A DNA stretch of 64,000 bases from UBA2336 sp964597075 (GTDB lineage: Bacteria; Bacteroidota; Bacteroidia; Cytophagales; Cyclobacteriaceae). Location: NCBI GenBank assembly GCA_964597075.1, contig CAZQXC010000001.1, positions 1 to 64,000 on the forward strand, written 5' to 3'. Within the stretch, counting starts at the first letter, position 1. The number at the start of each line of letters is the position of its first letter. This document shows positions 7,633 to 16,373 of the stretch, one piece after another. Below the pieces are notes generated by a model. That model was not told where the DNA came from and made no database searches. It worked only from the letters and a program-made list of their open reading frames with translations. The translations under genes and the position numbers were made by a program.

Positions 7633-8868
7633 ATGATTCGTGCTATTGGTTTATTTTTCTTTTACTTTCCTTTCATTCTTTTGGCACAAAACCAAAATTT
7701 AGGTTTCCATATTGCTGAGGGAAAGAAGAAGGTTCAGATCCCTATTGAAATTCAAAACAACTTAATTGTTGTTCGGGTTATCTTGAACGATGTGATTCCG
7801 CTAAAGTTTATCGTTGATACCGGGGTTCGTACTTCTATTCTTACCCAAAAATCATTTGCAGACATTTTACAGCTTCAGTATAGTCGGAAATATACACTAA
7901 CCGCCCCGGGAGGTGAAAAGCTAATTGATGCTTATGTTGCTAACAATGTTTCATTAACACTTCCTGGAGTTGTCGGAAAGGGTCACGCCTTGTTGGTTCT
8001 TGATGAAGATTATCTGGAATTACGCAACCATCTTGGTACAGATGTTCATGGCGTGTTGGGCTACGAACTTTTTAGTCGCTTTATTATAAAAGTAGATTAT
8101 CAACGTAAAATTATGACGTTAATGTGGCCTGAAAAATTCAGGCCCCGTAAAAATTACGAAATGATTCCCATTCGTATTCAGGATACAAAACCATATTTAC
8201 TCGCCCCCATTAGCATTTTTGCTGAACATTCACTCAATGCTAAACTGCTTGTTGATACTGGTGCAAGTCATGGGCTTATGCTGGAACCGGAGACTGATAC
8301 CAGGATTAATTTGCCGGAAAAAACTTTAAATAATATTATTGGACGAGGGCTTGGTGGAGAAATTACGGGGAAAACAGGACGCATTGAATCCCTTGAGTTA
8401 GGTAACTATACTATCCATAAAGCGCTGGCAAACTTTCCCGATTCGAACAGCTACTATTCAGATTCACTTAAACATCATCGTGTTGATCGTAACGGAACCT
8501 TGGGTGGTGAAATTCTAAGTCGTTTTATAGTAATCTTTAACTTCCCACATGAAAAGATTTACCTTAAAAAAAACAGCGAGTTCAAAAAACAATTTTATTT
8601 TAATCTCAGCGGACTTAATGTAAAGGCCAAAGGCTCTTCATTAAATGTTTTTGAAATAACCAATGTTCGTGTACACTCTACTGCCGATAGAGCAGGTGTT
8701 CTGCGAGGCGATCTTATTGCCAGTATAAATGGTATCGTTGTAAAAGAACTTCACTTGAACCAAATTAATGGATTATTAAATTCCAAACCTGGAAAAAAAA
8801 TTAGACTAGAGGTAAGACGAGAGGGTACATTAAAAACAATTGAATTTAGGCTGGAGGATCAGATTTAG
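7633..8868 (+). CDS. retropepsin-like aspartic protease with C-terminal PDZ domain
   Basis: 411 residues with a signal peptide ending LLAQN. Two retropepsin-like halves each carry a catalytic triplet: VDTGVRTS (Asp62) and VDTGASHG (Asp208). This makes a single-chain double-domain aspartyl protease. A PDZ domain follows (about 330-405, RVHSTADRAGVLRGDLIASINGIVV). The arrangement is common in Bacteroidota secreted proteases of unknown substrate and implies a periplasmic or surface location. A near-consensus -7 element (TAACTTTC, 7607-7614) lies just upstream. The stop overlaps the convergent receiver-like gene by 4 nt. Confidence 0.85.
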   Translation: MIRAIGLFFFYFPFILLAQNQNLGFHIAEGKKKVQIPIEIQNNLIVVRVILNDVIPLKFIVDTGVRTSILTQKSFADILQLQYSRKYTLTAPGGEKLIDAYVANNVSLTLPGVVGKGHALLVLDEDYLELRNHLGTDVHGVLGYELFSRFIIKVDYQRKIMTLMWPEKFRPRKNYEMIPIRIQDTKPYLLAPISIFAEHSLNAKLLVDTGASHGLMLEPETDTRINLPEKTLNNIIGRGLGGEITGKTGRIESLELGNYTIHKALANFPDSNSYYSDSLKHHRVDRNGTLGGEILSRFIVIFNFPHEKIYLKKNSEFKKQFYFNLSGLNVKAKGSSLNVFEITNVRVHSTADRAGVLRGDLIASINGIVVKELHLNQINGLLNSKPGKKIRLEVRREGTLKTIEFRLEDQI

Positions 8869-9350
8869 TTCACCAGTTTCAATAGTTCGCGTTTTCTTTT
8901 AGTATAAGCCTTCATTAGTAATTGTCGCATTCGCTTAAATTTTAAAGAGTTTTTCAGCACAATCAAGATTGACGTTGAAGTAAGGTTTTGTTTGAGTAAA
9001 TAATCGGCAATATCATTGGTAAAGGCCGACTCACTGTAGTTTGAATTTTTCAAAACCGTTATAGGAATATCCCGTGTTTTGGGATTTGAAGACAGTACAC
9101 TCACTGCCTGAGTCAATTCGTGATACCCAATGTTATCATCAATCAAGATATAGTGTGGCTTGAACTTAAGTAGTCTTTTCCATATACTGGCAAGGTCAAA
9201 GGCTGTTTCAGTATTAATAAGGCGATGCGGTAATCCCTTTATGGTATTTAGCACTGCACTCAATTCAATGGGATTATTACCAACCAAAAGGATATTAGTA
9301 GTTTGATTTGAGGTCTCTGAATTGAATTTTCCCTTTACCATACCCAGCAA
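8865..9350 (-). CDS. stand-alone degenerate response-regulator receiver
   Basis: 161 residues. The core NILLVGNNPIELSAVLNTI ... KPHYILIDDNI ... IPITVLKNSNY ... DYLLKQNL follows the beta/alpha order of CheY-like receivers, with a candidate phosphoacceptor Asp in ILIDDN and a Lys in LLKQN. The acidic pair that binds magnesium after strand 1 (normally DD or DE) is replaced by GNN, so phosphorylation is doubtful. A basic helical tail (KRMRQLLMKAYTKRKRELLKLVN) follows and there is no output domain. A second ATG three codons later is possible. No histidine kinase is adjacent. I infer a phosphorylation-independent adaptor; an active but divergent receiver is not excluded. Confidence 0.6.
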   Translation of the reverse strand: MLGMVKGKFNSETSNQTTNILLVGNNPIELSAVLNTIKGLPHRLINTETAFDLASIWKRLLKFKPHYILIDDNIGYHELTQAVSVLSSNPKTRDIPITVLKNSNYSESAFTNDIADYLLKQNLTSTSILIVLKNSLKFKRMRQLLMKAYTKRKRELLKLVN

Positions 9351-9464
9351 TGCTTAAACATAAAATCCACTCAAAAGGTTACCTTTTCATGATTACTTTT
9401 CCGGTACTTTTCTTCCTTAGATTAGGCTTTGATTGAGCGGGTTTAATAATAGACAAAATTTATT

Positions 9465-10589
9465 TTGTACATAAAAAACGTCATAGTTGTTGGGGGGGGC
9501 TTAGCGGGGCTTATAGCCTCTATCAGGCTTGTTCGTGCGGGTATTGCCTGTACACTCATCGAGAAAAAAAAGTACCCCTTTCACCGGGTATGTGGCGAAT
9601 ACATCTCCCACGAAACATTACCTTTTTTAAAACGAGAAGTACTCTTCCCTGAACGTTTTTGCCCACCCAGTATTAATCAGTTTCAATTGAGTTCGGTAAG
9701 TGGAAAATCGACAAAACTTTCATTGGATTTAGGTGGGTTTGGCATCAGTAGGTTTACCCTGGATCATTTTCTATACCAAAAAGCCATTCAAGAAGGAGTA
9801 CATGTAGTGCTCCGGGAGGAAGTTGAACTCGTTACATACCTTGAGTCTGAGGATGCTTTTAAAGTAAAGACTGATCGGCAGGAATTTTCGGCCACACAGG
9901 TTATTGGCACATTTGGAAAGCGGTCTAAAATGGATAGTGTGTTGAAACGGAGATTTATGGAGAAAAGATCGCCTTATGTAGGGGTAAAGTATCATGTTCG
10001 AACTCAGCATCCAGATGATCTAATAGCCTTACACAATTTCAATGGAGGGTATTGCGGCATCAGTAATATTGAAGATGGAAAAACAAACATTTGCTACCTG
10101 GTCCATCGTGATCAGGTAAAACGATTTAAAGGAATTCGCGAAATGGAGGAACATGTACTTTTTCAAAATCCATTTCTAAAATCTATATTTCACTCATCTG
10201 ATTTTCTTTTTGATAAACCGGAAACCATTAATGAGATCTCGTTTGAAACAAAAGAACCTATTGTAAATCATGTACTCATGGCTGGTGACGCTGCAGGTAT
10301 GATTGCTCCATTGTGTGGAAATGGAATGGCAATGGCCATTCATGCAGGAAAAATAGTGAGCGATATTATTATTCAATCTAAAAGAGAGAATCACTCACGA
10401 ATATGGATTGAATCAACATATGCTGACCGATGGGCATCAACTTTTGCCGGGCGATTACGTACCGGTAGACTAATTCAAAATTATCTTTTTGGAAATGAAT
10501 GGTCATCGCGTATTGCTGTTAACCTTGCCGTACACTCCCGGTGGCTAGCCAATCAAATTATCAAAAAAACACATGGTGTTGTCTTCTGA
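9465..10589 (+). CDS. FAD-dependent oxidoreductase of the type III PKS locus
   Basis: 374 residues. The N-terminus has the FAD Rossmann motif VVGGGLAGLIASIRLVRAG and IEKKKYPFHRVCGEYIS, the latter typical of the geranylgeranyl-reductase/halogenase-like branch of group A flavoproteins. A second flavin motif lies at MAGDAAGMIAPLCGNGMAMA (about 275-295). No ATG precedes the Rossmann motif, so TTG at 9465 is taken as start. Such flavoproteins accompany bacterial type III PKS genes, where they hydroxylate or oxidise the polyketide ring (for example SrsC with SrsA and SrsB in Streptomyces). Its neighbours are a UbiA prenyltransferase, a PKS and a methyltransferase. Monooxygenase or reductase activity cannot be decided from sequence. 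Confidence 0.85.
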   Translation: MYIKNVIVVGGGLAGLIASIRLVRAGIACTLIEKKKYPFHRVCGEYISHETLPFLKREVLFPERFCPPSINQFQLSSVSGKSTKLSLDLGGFGISRFTLDHFLYQKAIQEGVHVVLREEVELVTYLESEDAFKVKTDRQEFSATQVIGTFGKRSKMDSVLKRRFMEKRSPYVGVKYHVRTQHPDDLIALHNFNGGYCGISNIEDGKTNICYLVHRDQVKRFKGIREMEEHVLFQNPFLKSIFHSSDFLFDKPETINEISFETKEPIVNHVLMAGDAAGMIAPLCGNGMAMAIHAGKIVSDIIIQSKRENHSRIWIESTYADRWASTFAGRLRTGRLIQNYLFGNEWSSRIAVNLAVHSRWLANQIIKKTHGVVF

Positions 10590-10623
10590 CATTCGATGAC
10601 CAGAACTTTGAAATGTAGGGCAT

Positions 10624-11517
10624 TTATTTAAAAGCATCCAGTACGTTACTGCTGTCTAGAAAAAACCAAATGAAGAAAATAGTAAGACATGTAGCTGAAA
10701 TAAAATTCAGCCACATGGTGTGTGAAAAATCAGCCTTCGACTCATCTTTCAAAACTTTTAAAAACCAATAGAGGAAAAACAGCAATACAGGTGAGAGTGC
10801 AAAAAGAAATTGCCAAGCATACTTAGGGTGATAGTAATAAATAAAATAATAGAGGAAGCCTATTACAGCCAGGGTAAACAATAAGGCTGTAAAATAAAAT
10901 GTACCGCGGATGCCAAGCTTTAAGCTAAGTGTAATATCGCCTCGTTTTCTGTCCTCTACATGCTGATATACTTGTGTCATCGGATAGTTGCCCAGCAACA
11001 TAAGCGAAGTGAGCAAGGCCGGTGTTATCACATGAGGCTTTAAGACCGTCTCAAGTAAAAAGTCGTTAATGCCTACATAACACATCATAAAGGTGAAGAA
11101 GCCCTGAAAAACTCCTGTTGTAACCCATCCAGCAACAGGGTATTTCTTTAACCGGATAGCCGGGTGACTGTAGGCTTTTGAGATAAGGCCGTAAATGAAA
11201 ACCATAAAGGCAAACAACAGGCTGATTTTCCAATACGCCAACACGATGGCAATTACATCAAACAACAACGCCAGGTAATAAAGGCCTTTGCTAACCGGGG
11301 GAGGATTTTTAAGTCCGCCAATGCTCTTTTCATCCTTATCAAAATAGCTGTTATAGCCATTACTGGCCGGATATAGAAATAGGTGGATTATGAGGAAAAC
11401 CCATAACAAACGCTCGCCATTCAGGTTTGGAGAAGGGGCAACACTAAAAAGAAAAACAGGAAGCAGGAAATACGAAAAATGAATGCGCAGGTGCAACCAG
11501 GATGACAATGACAGCAT
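10624..11517 (-). CDS. UbiA-family aromatic prenyltransferase
   Basis: 297 residues with seven or more hydrophobic helices. The ATG at 11517 is chosen because further upstream the frame runs into the divergent PKS coding region and loses hydrophobic character. The first Asp-rich motif is NSYFDKDEKSIGG, the counterpart of NDxxDxxxD. The second is VEDRKRGDITLSLKLG. These bind the magnesium-diphosphate of a prenyl donor at the membrane. YSHPAIRLKKYPVAGW is a conserved loop. Within this locus the likely acceptor is the aromatic product of the neighbouring type III PKS, though a menaquinone-type or other acceptor is possible. It is transcribed divergently from the PKS gene with a 75 bp gap. Confidence 0.85.
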   Translation of the reverse strand: MLSLSSWLHLRIHFSYFLLPVFLFSVAPSPNLNGERLLWVFLIIHLFLYPASNGYNSYFDKDEKSIGGLKNPPPVSKGLYYLALLFDVIAIVLAYWKISLLFAFMVFIYGLISKAYSHPAIRLKKYPVAGWVTTGVFQGFFTFMMCYVGINDFLLETVLKPHVITPALLTSLMLLGNYPMTQVYQHVEDRKRGDITLSLKLGIRGTFYFTALLFTLAVIGFLYYFIYYYHPKYAWQFLFALSPVLLFFLYWFLKVLKDESKADFSHTMWLNFISATCLTIFFIWFFLDSSNVLDAFK

Positions 11518-11592
11518 ATTTGACTTAGGTGAGATGAATTTGTTCTTATGAAGTAAACTAAAATTACTCTTTTTTGCTTTATTATTGATAGT

Positions 11593-12699
11593 ATGAGCTT
11601 TATTACCTCTATCGGCATTGCCGTTCCGCCACATCAATTCCATCAGGACATTATCTCCGGTTTTATGGAAAAAGTCATGCAACCAGACTATGCGGGTGGA
11701 AGAAAGCTCAAAACATTTTTCAAATACAGCGGCATTGACACCCGTCACTCGGTGCTTGACGATTACGGAAAACAAGCCGATTTTAGCTTTTATCCTAACA
11801 CGAAAGATCTTGAACCATTTCCATCCACTGAAAAGCGGCTGCTGGAATATCGTAAACACGCCTTACCGCTTTGTGTTGAAGCAACGACTAATTGCTTTCA
11901 TAATGATGCATCACCAGCGGTCATGAAAGAGGTAACCCACCTGATTGTGGTAAGCTGTACGGGTATGTATGCCCCAGGGCTTGATATTGATCTTGTGAAA
12001 TCGCTGGGGCTTCGTGAAGACGTGCAGCGCACATGCATAAACTTTATGGGATGCTATGCTGCCTTTAATGCCTTAAAAGTAGCTAATGCTATTTGCCAGA
12101 GTGAGGCTAAGGCCAACGTTCTTATTGTTTGTGTCGAGTTGTGCACGCTGCATTTTCAAAAAGAGCCTACAGAAGATAACATGCTGGCCAATGCGCTGTT
12201 TGCCGATGGTGCTACCGCTATGCTTATAAAACCTAAAACAACTCCGGGATGGAATTTCTCGCTTGAGATTTTTCATAATGCTCTCGCTTTTAATGGAAAA
12301 GAACACATGGCCTGGAGTGTTGGCAATCTGGGTTTTGAGATGAAACTCTCCACCTATGTGCCTGATGTTATCCGGGTCGGCATTAAAAATTTAACAGCTT
12401 CATTGCTCGAAAAGGTTGGTAAGAACATCAACGAAGTAAAACATTTCGCCATACACCCGGGTGGAAAAAAGATTCTTGAAGTAATTGAACAAGAGTTGGG
12501 TATTACGAAAGATCAGAACATTCCCGCTTACACAATTCTAAAAAAGTATGGAAACATGTCCTCCGCCACGGTGGTCTTTGTATTAAATCATATTCTGAAT
12601 CAGCTTAAAAAAGGTGATGAAAATCAATCCGTATTAAGCTTTGCCTTTGGTCCGGGCTTAACGTTGGAAAGCATGCTGCTTAACATTCATTATGCATGA
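11593..12699 (+). CDS. type III polyketide synthase
   Basis: 368 residues, typical length for a chalcone-synthase-like homodimeric ketosynthase. The catalytic triad is visible: Cys154 in CINFMGCYAAFNAL, His288 in FAIHPGGKKILE and Asn321 in YGNMSSATVVFVL. FGPGLTLES near the C-terminus is the family signature. These enzymes extend an acyl-CoA or acyl-ACP starter with malonyl-CoA and cyclise it to alkylresorcinols, alkylpyrones or related phenols. The stop overlaps the methyltransferase start (ATGA), so the two are translationally coupled. With flavoprotein and UbiA neighbours, a methylated, oxidised and perhaps prenylated phenolic lipid is the likely product. Confidence 0.93.
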   Translation: MSFITSIGIAVPPHQFHQDIISGFMEKVMQPDYAGGRKLKTFFKYSGIDTRHSVLDDYGKQADFSFYPNTKDLEPFPSTEKRLLEYRKHALPLCVEATTNCFHNDASPAVMKEVTHLIVVSCTGMYAPGLDIDLVKSLGLREDVQRTCINFMGCYAAFNALKVANAICQSEAKANVLIVCVELCTLHFQKEPTEDNMLANALFADGATAMLIKPKTTPGWNFSLEIFHNALAFNGKEHMAWSVGNLGFEMKLSTYVPDVIRVGIKNLTASLLEKVGKNINEVKHFAIHPGGKKILEVIEQELGITKDQNIPAYTILKKYGNMSSATVVFVLNHILNQLKKGDENQSVLSFAFGPGLTLESMLLNIHYA

Positions 12700-13415
12700 G
12701 TTTGTTCTCAACGCGATCAGATAAGGAAGAAATAATGGATGACCTCGGCTGCTCCGGGGAAGTGGTACATCAAACCTTGCGCGAACTTGAATTTATAAAT
12801 CACTGGTTAGGTGGAAACAAGGTAACCGTAAGCGGGCTTGTTCTGCTGATCTCAGAAAATATTACAGACCAAAAGCTTTCGATTGCCGATCTGGGTTGCG
12901 GTAGCGGGGAAATGTTAAAACTGGTCTATGGTAACCTTAAAGATCAGCCCATCTATTTGCAATTAATTGGCATTGATGCAAATCCTCATATTACTTCGTA
13001 TGCTAAAATAAATTGTGAACCCGTGGGTTCTATTTCCTTTCAGACTAAAAACATCCTGGACGTATCCTTTCAACAGGAAGAATATGATGTCATACTGGCT
13101 ACACTTTTCCTGCATCATTTTTCAACCCACCAACTTATTGAAATCTTCAAGAGGCTGAAAAAACAAGCCAGAATTGGAGTTGTGGTTAACGATCTGCATC
13201 GACATCCTCTAGCCTACTATTCCATCAAACTCTTAACGCGCCTGTTCTCTAAATCATCTATGGTTAAATATGATGCCCCCCTTTCGGTTCTACGTGGTTT
13301 TCGTAAAAAAGAGCTCGTGGAAATTCTTCAGGCGGCAGGCATCCGGAAATATACCCTCACCTGGAGGTGGGCCTTCCGGTGGCAAATCATTATTCCTGCA
13401 CAGCATGGCCTTTAA
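12696..13415 (+). CDS. SAM-dependent methyltransferase of the type III PKS locus
   Basis: 239 residues with a class I methyltransferase fold: SAM-binding ADLGCGSGEMLK (about residues 64-75), acidic LIGIDANPHIT, and ATLFLHHF. The later segment VVNDLHRHPLAYYSI, followed by MVKYDAPLSVLRGFRKKELVEIL, is typical of methyltransferases that follow type III PKS genes. The start ATG overlaps the PKS stop by 4 nt. Role by analogy with SrsB: methylation of the polyketide ring carbon or hydroxyl. The target position is unknown. Confidence 0.88.
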   Translation: MSLFSTRSDKEEIMDDLGCSGEVVHQTLRELEFINHWLGGNKVTVSGLVLLISENITDQKLSIADLGCGSGEMLKLVYGNLKDQPIYLQLIGIDANPHITSYAKINCEPVGSISFQTKNILDVSFQQEEYDVILATLFLHHFSTHQLIEIFKRLKKQARIGVVVNDLHRHPLAYYSIKLLTRLFSKSSMVKYDAPLSVLRGFRKKELVEILQAAGIRKYTLTWRWAFRWQIIIPAQHGL

Positions 13416-13462
13416 GCTTGGCACAATTTTCGTACTTTCGGAATACAATTAACCTTACAACT

Positions 13463-14023
13463 ATGACCCTATTGCGTAAACTACCTCTAGCTATTCTAAT
13501 TCTTGTTGTGGCGGCCTGTTCCTCAGGTGTTTTGGGGAAAAAGGTAAAAGAGCCATTTTCCGGCAATGCCTATAAATCCAATAACCGCTTTTGGCGTGGT
13601 ACTGGTAAGGGTGCCAGTTCGCAAGATAATATTGCCCGTGGCAAGGCGGATATTGATGCAAAGGCACAATTAGCCGGACAAGTAAATACAACCATGAAAC
13701 AGGTGGCTGATCAGTACCTTGGTCAAACTGAAAATGCTCAGGCTGCAGATGTAGCGGATAAATTCCAGAGTCTTGTGCGGCAGATCATGAACACCAACAT
13801 TTCTGATCTTCGTAAAATAGGAGAAGAAAAATACTACAATGAAAAAGCTAACGAATACACTGTATTTATGGCCTACGAAATCAAGAAAAACGCGATGCTT
13901 CGATTTATGAAAAGACAAGCGAAAGTAGATGAGACCATCAATGAACGACAGCGTGATCTCATCGAGAAAATAATTGATGAAGAACTTAGCAAACTTGAAG
14001 AGGAGGAAGGAGAAGAAAATTAA
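13463..14023 (+). CDS. LPP20-like lipoprotein
   Basis: 186 residues from the ATG at 13463. The frame is open upstream but overlaps the methyltransferase gene and lacks signal character. Lipobox VVAAC puts the lipidated Cys at position 19. A central segment (GTGKGASSQDNIARGKADIDAKAQLAGQV) resembles the LPP20 lipoprotein family, in which a small domain follows an A-rich helix. The C-terminus is a charged helix ending LSKLEEEEGEEN, likely coiled coil. Function unknown; expected in the outer or inner membrane facing the periplasm. A -7-like TACTTTCG lies at 13433-13440 and a strong terminator follows the gene, so it is probably monocistronic. Confidence 0.75.
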   Translation: MTLLRKLPLAILILVVAACSSGVLGKKVKEPFSGNAYKSNNRFWRGTGKGASSQDNIARGKADIDAKAQLAGQVNTTMKQVADQYLGQTENAQAADVADKFQSLVRQIMNTNISDLRKIGEEKYYNEKANEYTVFMAYEIKKNAMLRFMKRQAKVDETINERQRDLIEKIIDEELSKLEEEEGEEN

Positions 14024-14050
14024 GTTAGGATAACGACAGTGCTATCTTGA

Positions 14051-14083
14051 AAAAAGATCTGATACATCGTCAGATCTTTTTTT
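14051..14083. terminator. intrinsic terminator, bidirectional
   Basis: A perfect 12-bp stem (AAAAAGATCTGA with TCAGATCTTTTT, 14051-14062 and 14070-14081) with a 7-nt loop and T tract. A-tract on the other side lets it also end the converging amidohydrolase transcript. Confidence 0.92.
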
Positions 14084-14119
14084 AGTGCATTACGAAAGCG
14101 ATTATTCAAATTAATTTTC

Positions 14120-15379
14120 TCATTTCTCATGTTTGTAAATTTTTCCGTCTTTCATAACCAACGCAACTTTACGTAAGTCGGAAATGGATTTTGCAGGATC
14201 ACCCTGAACAATAACAATATCGGCCAGCAACCCTGGCTTGATTGCACCAATCTCATTTTCCATGTGAAGCGCTTTTGCGTTAACGGTTGTAGCTGCCTTC
14301 AGCACATCCATGGGATTCATTCCGTACTCAATCATCAATTCCATTTCATAAACATTCTCTCCGTGGTGATATACCCCTACATCACCACCCATACCGATGG
14401 TTACTCCGTTATCAAGCGCAATCTTAAAACTTCTCTTTTTCTGTTGTACCAGGGCAGGCTCAGGTTCCTTTCCCTTTTTCCAGCCACGGTACTGCTGTAT
14501 AGCATCTACGGCACCAAGGGTAGCGTAGAAGGTTACGTTATGTTGTTTCATGAATTGGGCAATCTCTTCATCGAGGTAATCGCCATGCTCAATGGTTTCA
14601 GCACCCGCCAGTATGGCTCGCTTCATTGCTTCTTTTGATTTTGCATGGCAAACCAGGTAACGCCCGCTGCTTCGTGTTACCTCGTTAATTAATTTTAACT
14701 CTTCAAGGGTAAAGGATGGCTGGTCTTCTCCTTTGGTTCCCCAGCGGTAATCGGCATATACTTTTATAAAATCTGCACCTTTACCAATCTGATCACGCAC
14801 CACGCGAATCAAGTCGTTGCCATCTGCAGGTTCGGCTCCTAACATAATTTTTGAATCTTCGTCATAGCCCTTCGGTCCGTACGAGCCTGTTGACACAATT
14901 GCCCTTCCGGCAACAATCATTCGTGGCCCGGGAATTATGCCTTCATTAATCGCGCGCTTCAAGGCTACATCAGCATAACCTGCCCCTTCGGTTCCTAAAT
15001 CGCGAACAGTGGTGAAGCCGGCCATCAGCGTGTTCTTTGCATGAACCGTTGCCCGTGCAGTTCGATAATTGTCTGATTCCTTTAGTACCTGCGTGTCCCA
15101 ATCGGTGATGTTGTATGGATAAAGAAACAAATGGGAGTGCCCTTCAATGAGACCCGGTAAAAGTGTACCGTGTACAAATCGAATGACTTCCGCGTCTTTG
15201 GGGGCTTTGAGTTGTGCTATGGGGCCGACCGCAACAATTTTACTTCCGTCTACCAAAACAGCCCAGCCTGCATGCATTTCTTGTCCGTCAAACACACGAT
15301 CGGCATGGAGGTAATATTTGTTTTGCGCAAAAAGGCTGATTACAAAAAGAAAAAGAATTAGGGTTGCTGTAGCTTTCAT
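14120..15379 (-). CDS. secreted amidohydrolase (imidazolonepropionase/Xaa-Pro dipeptidase-like)
   Basis: 419 residues with a signal peptide ending SLFAQN. Metal-binding residues of the amidohydrolase barrel are in place: EGHSH (His81, His83), the bridging Lys in DFIKVYADY, VCHAKS, IEHGDYL and the catalytic Asp in GMGGDVGVYHHG. The C-terminal GAIKPGLLADIVIVQGDP closes the beta sandwich. This group hydrolyses cyclic amides or peptides such as Xaa-Pro or modified lysine dipeptides; the substrate here cannot be told. A periplasmic location follows from the signal. It is divergent from the propeller gene at 15415, with only 35 bp between. Confidence 0.88.
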   Translation of the reverse strand: MKATATLILFLFVISLFAQNKYYLHADRVFDGQEMHAGWAVLVDGSKIVAVGPIAQLKAPKDAEVIRFVHGTLLPGLIEGHSHLFLYPYNITDWDTQVLKESDNYRTARATVHAKNTLMAGFTTVRDLGTEGAGYADVALKRAINEGIIPGPRMIVAGRAIVSTGSYGPKGYDEDSKIMLGAEPADGNDLIRVVRDQIGKGADFIKVYADYRWGTKGEDQPSFTLEELKLINEVTRSSGRYLVCHAKSKEAMKRAILAGAETIEHGDYLDEEIAQFMKQHNVTFYATLGAVDAIQQYRGWKKGKEPEPALVQQKKRSFKIALDNGVTIGMGGDVGVYHHGENVYEMELMIEYGMNPMDVLKAATTVNAKALHMENEIGAIKPGLLADIVIVQGDPAKSISDLRKVALVMKDGKIYKHEK

Positions 15380-15414
15380 TCAGAAAAGTTAGATTTAATT
15401 CATTAATTTTTGCT

Positions 15415-16281
15415 ATGAAAACGATTTTTATACTGCTATTTCTGTTAAAGAGTATCCTTCTTTTGGCGCAGCAACCTCCCGGCACTGAAATTTACATATT
15501 TGATTTAACCGTTAAAAAGAATAGTGTTCAATTATCAAACCCACAAAATATCACCAATCGAACCGGATACGATAACCAACCATATTTTCATCCGGAAAAA
15601 CCGCTTCTTTATTTTTCATCTGCTGATGAATCTGATAAAACAGACATTATGGTTTATAACTATGAAACCGGTGAAACAAAAAAGTTTACGAATACTTCCG
15701 AGCGGGAATATTCTCCAACAGTAACACCTGACGGAAAATTTATTTCCTGCATCATTCAACGCGACAATGGTGTCCAGGACCTGGGTAAATATCCAATCGA
15801 AGGTGGAGAACCTGTGATCATTATTGATAACCTAATGGTAGGTTACCATGCCTGGGTAAATGATGATTTACTCATACTCTTTGTGTTAGGTCGTCCTAAC
15901 ACACTTCGGTTGTATTCTTTAGCTAATACAAAAGATCTTGAGTTGGCTGAGAACATCGGAAGATCGATTCACCGCATTCCGGGTACAAATGACATTAGTT
16001 TTATCCATAAGCAAGGAGCAGAATGGTTAATCAAAAAATACAATGGTAAAGACGGAACCATAGAAACGTTAGCTCCAACATTGCCCAATCGGGAGGACTT
16101 GACGTGGACAAAGGATGGAAAGATTTTGATGAGTGATGGAGAAACACTTTTCTTTTGGATACCCAAAAAAAGTAAAAACTGGATAGCCATTGAAAGGTCC
16201 GCTAACCTAACCTTGGCCGGAATTACAAGGTTGGCGGTGAATTCCTCAGCAATGAAACTTGCCCTTGTAGCCAGTGAGTGA
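15415..16281 (+). CDS. TolB-like PD40 beta-propeller protein
   Basis: 288 residues with a signal peptide (MKTIFILLFLLKSILLLAQ). Repeated blades read FHPEKPLLYFSSADESDKTDIMVYN, VTPDGKFISCII and WTKDGKILMSDGETLFFW, giving a TolB-type six-bladed propeller. Family members bind partners in the periplasm; no enzymatic residues are seen. It shares a 35 bp divergent promoter region with the secreted amidohydrolase, so the pair could be co-regulated. Function otherwise unknown. Confidence 0.75.
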   Translation: MKTIFILLFLLKSILLLAQQPPGTEIYIFDLTVKKNSVQLSNPQNITNRTGYDNQPYFHPEKPLLYFSSADESDKTDIMVYNYETGETKKFTNTSEREYSPTVTPDGKFISCIIQRDNGVQDLGKYPIEGGEPVIIIDNLMVGYHAWVNDDLLILFVLGRPNTLRLYSLANTKDLELAENIGRSIHRIPGTNDISFIHKQGAEWLIKKYNGKDGTIETLAPTLPNREDLTWTKDGKILMSDGETLFFWIPKKSKNWIAIERSANLTLAGITRLAVNSSAMKLALVASE

Positions 16282-16357
16282 CCCTTGGTTGGGAGTGTTC
16301 ATACTTATGCAGGACATCTAGTTGAGAATCGTGTCACCGGCTAATTGAACATTAGCT

Positions 16358-16365
16358 TATATTTG
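16358..16365 (+). promoter_or_regulatory. putative -7 element of the deoxynucleoside kinase gene
   Basis: TATATTTG matches TAnnTTTG exactly and sits 8 nt before the ATG at 16374, implying a very short leader. No TTTG is found at the right distance upstream. Confidence 0.4.
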
Positions 16366-16373
16366 TTACCCTC

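Noticed and set aside
11518..11859. Long N-terminal extension of the UbiA frame
   Set aside because: It overlaps the PKS coding sequence and has no membrane or motif character; ATG at 11517 is the natural start.
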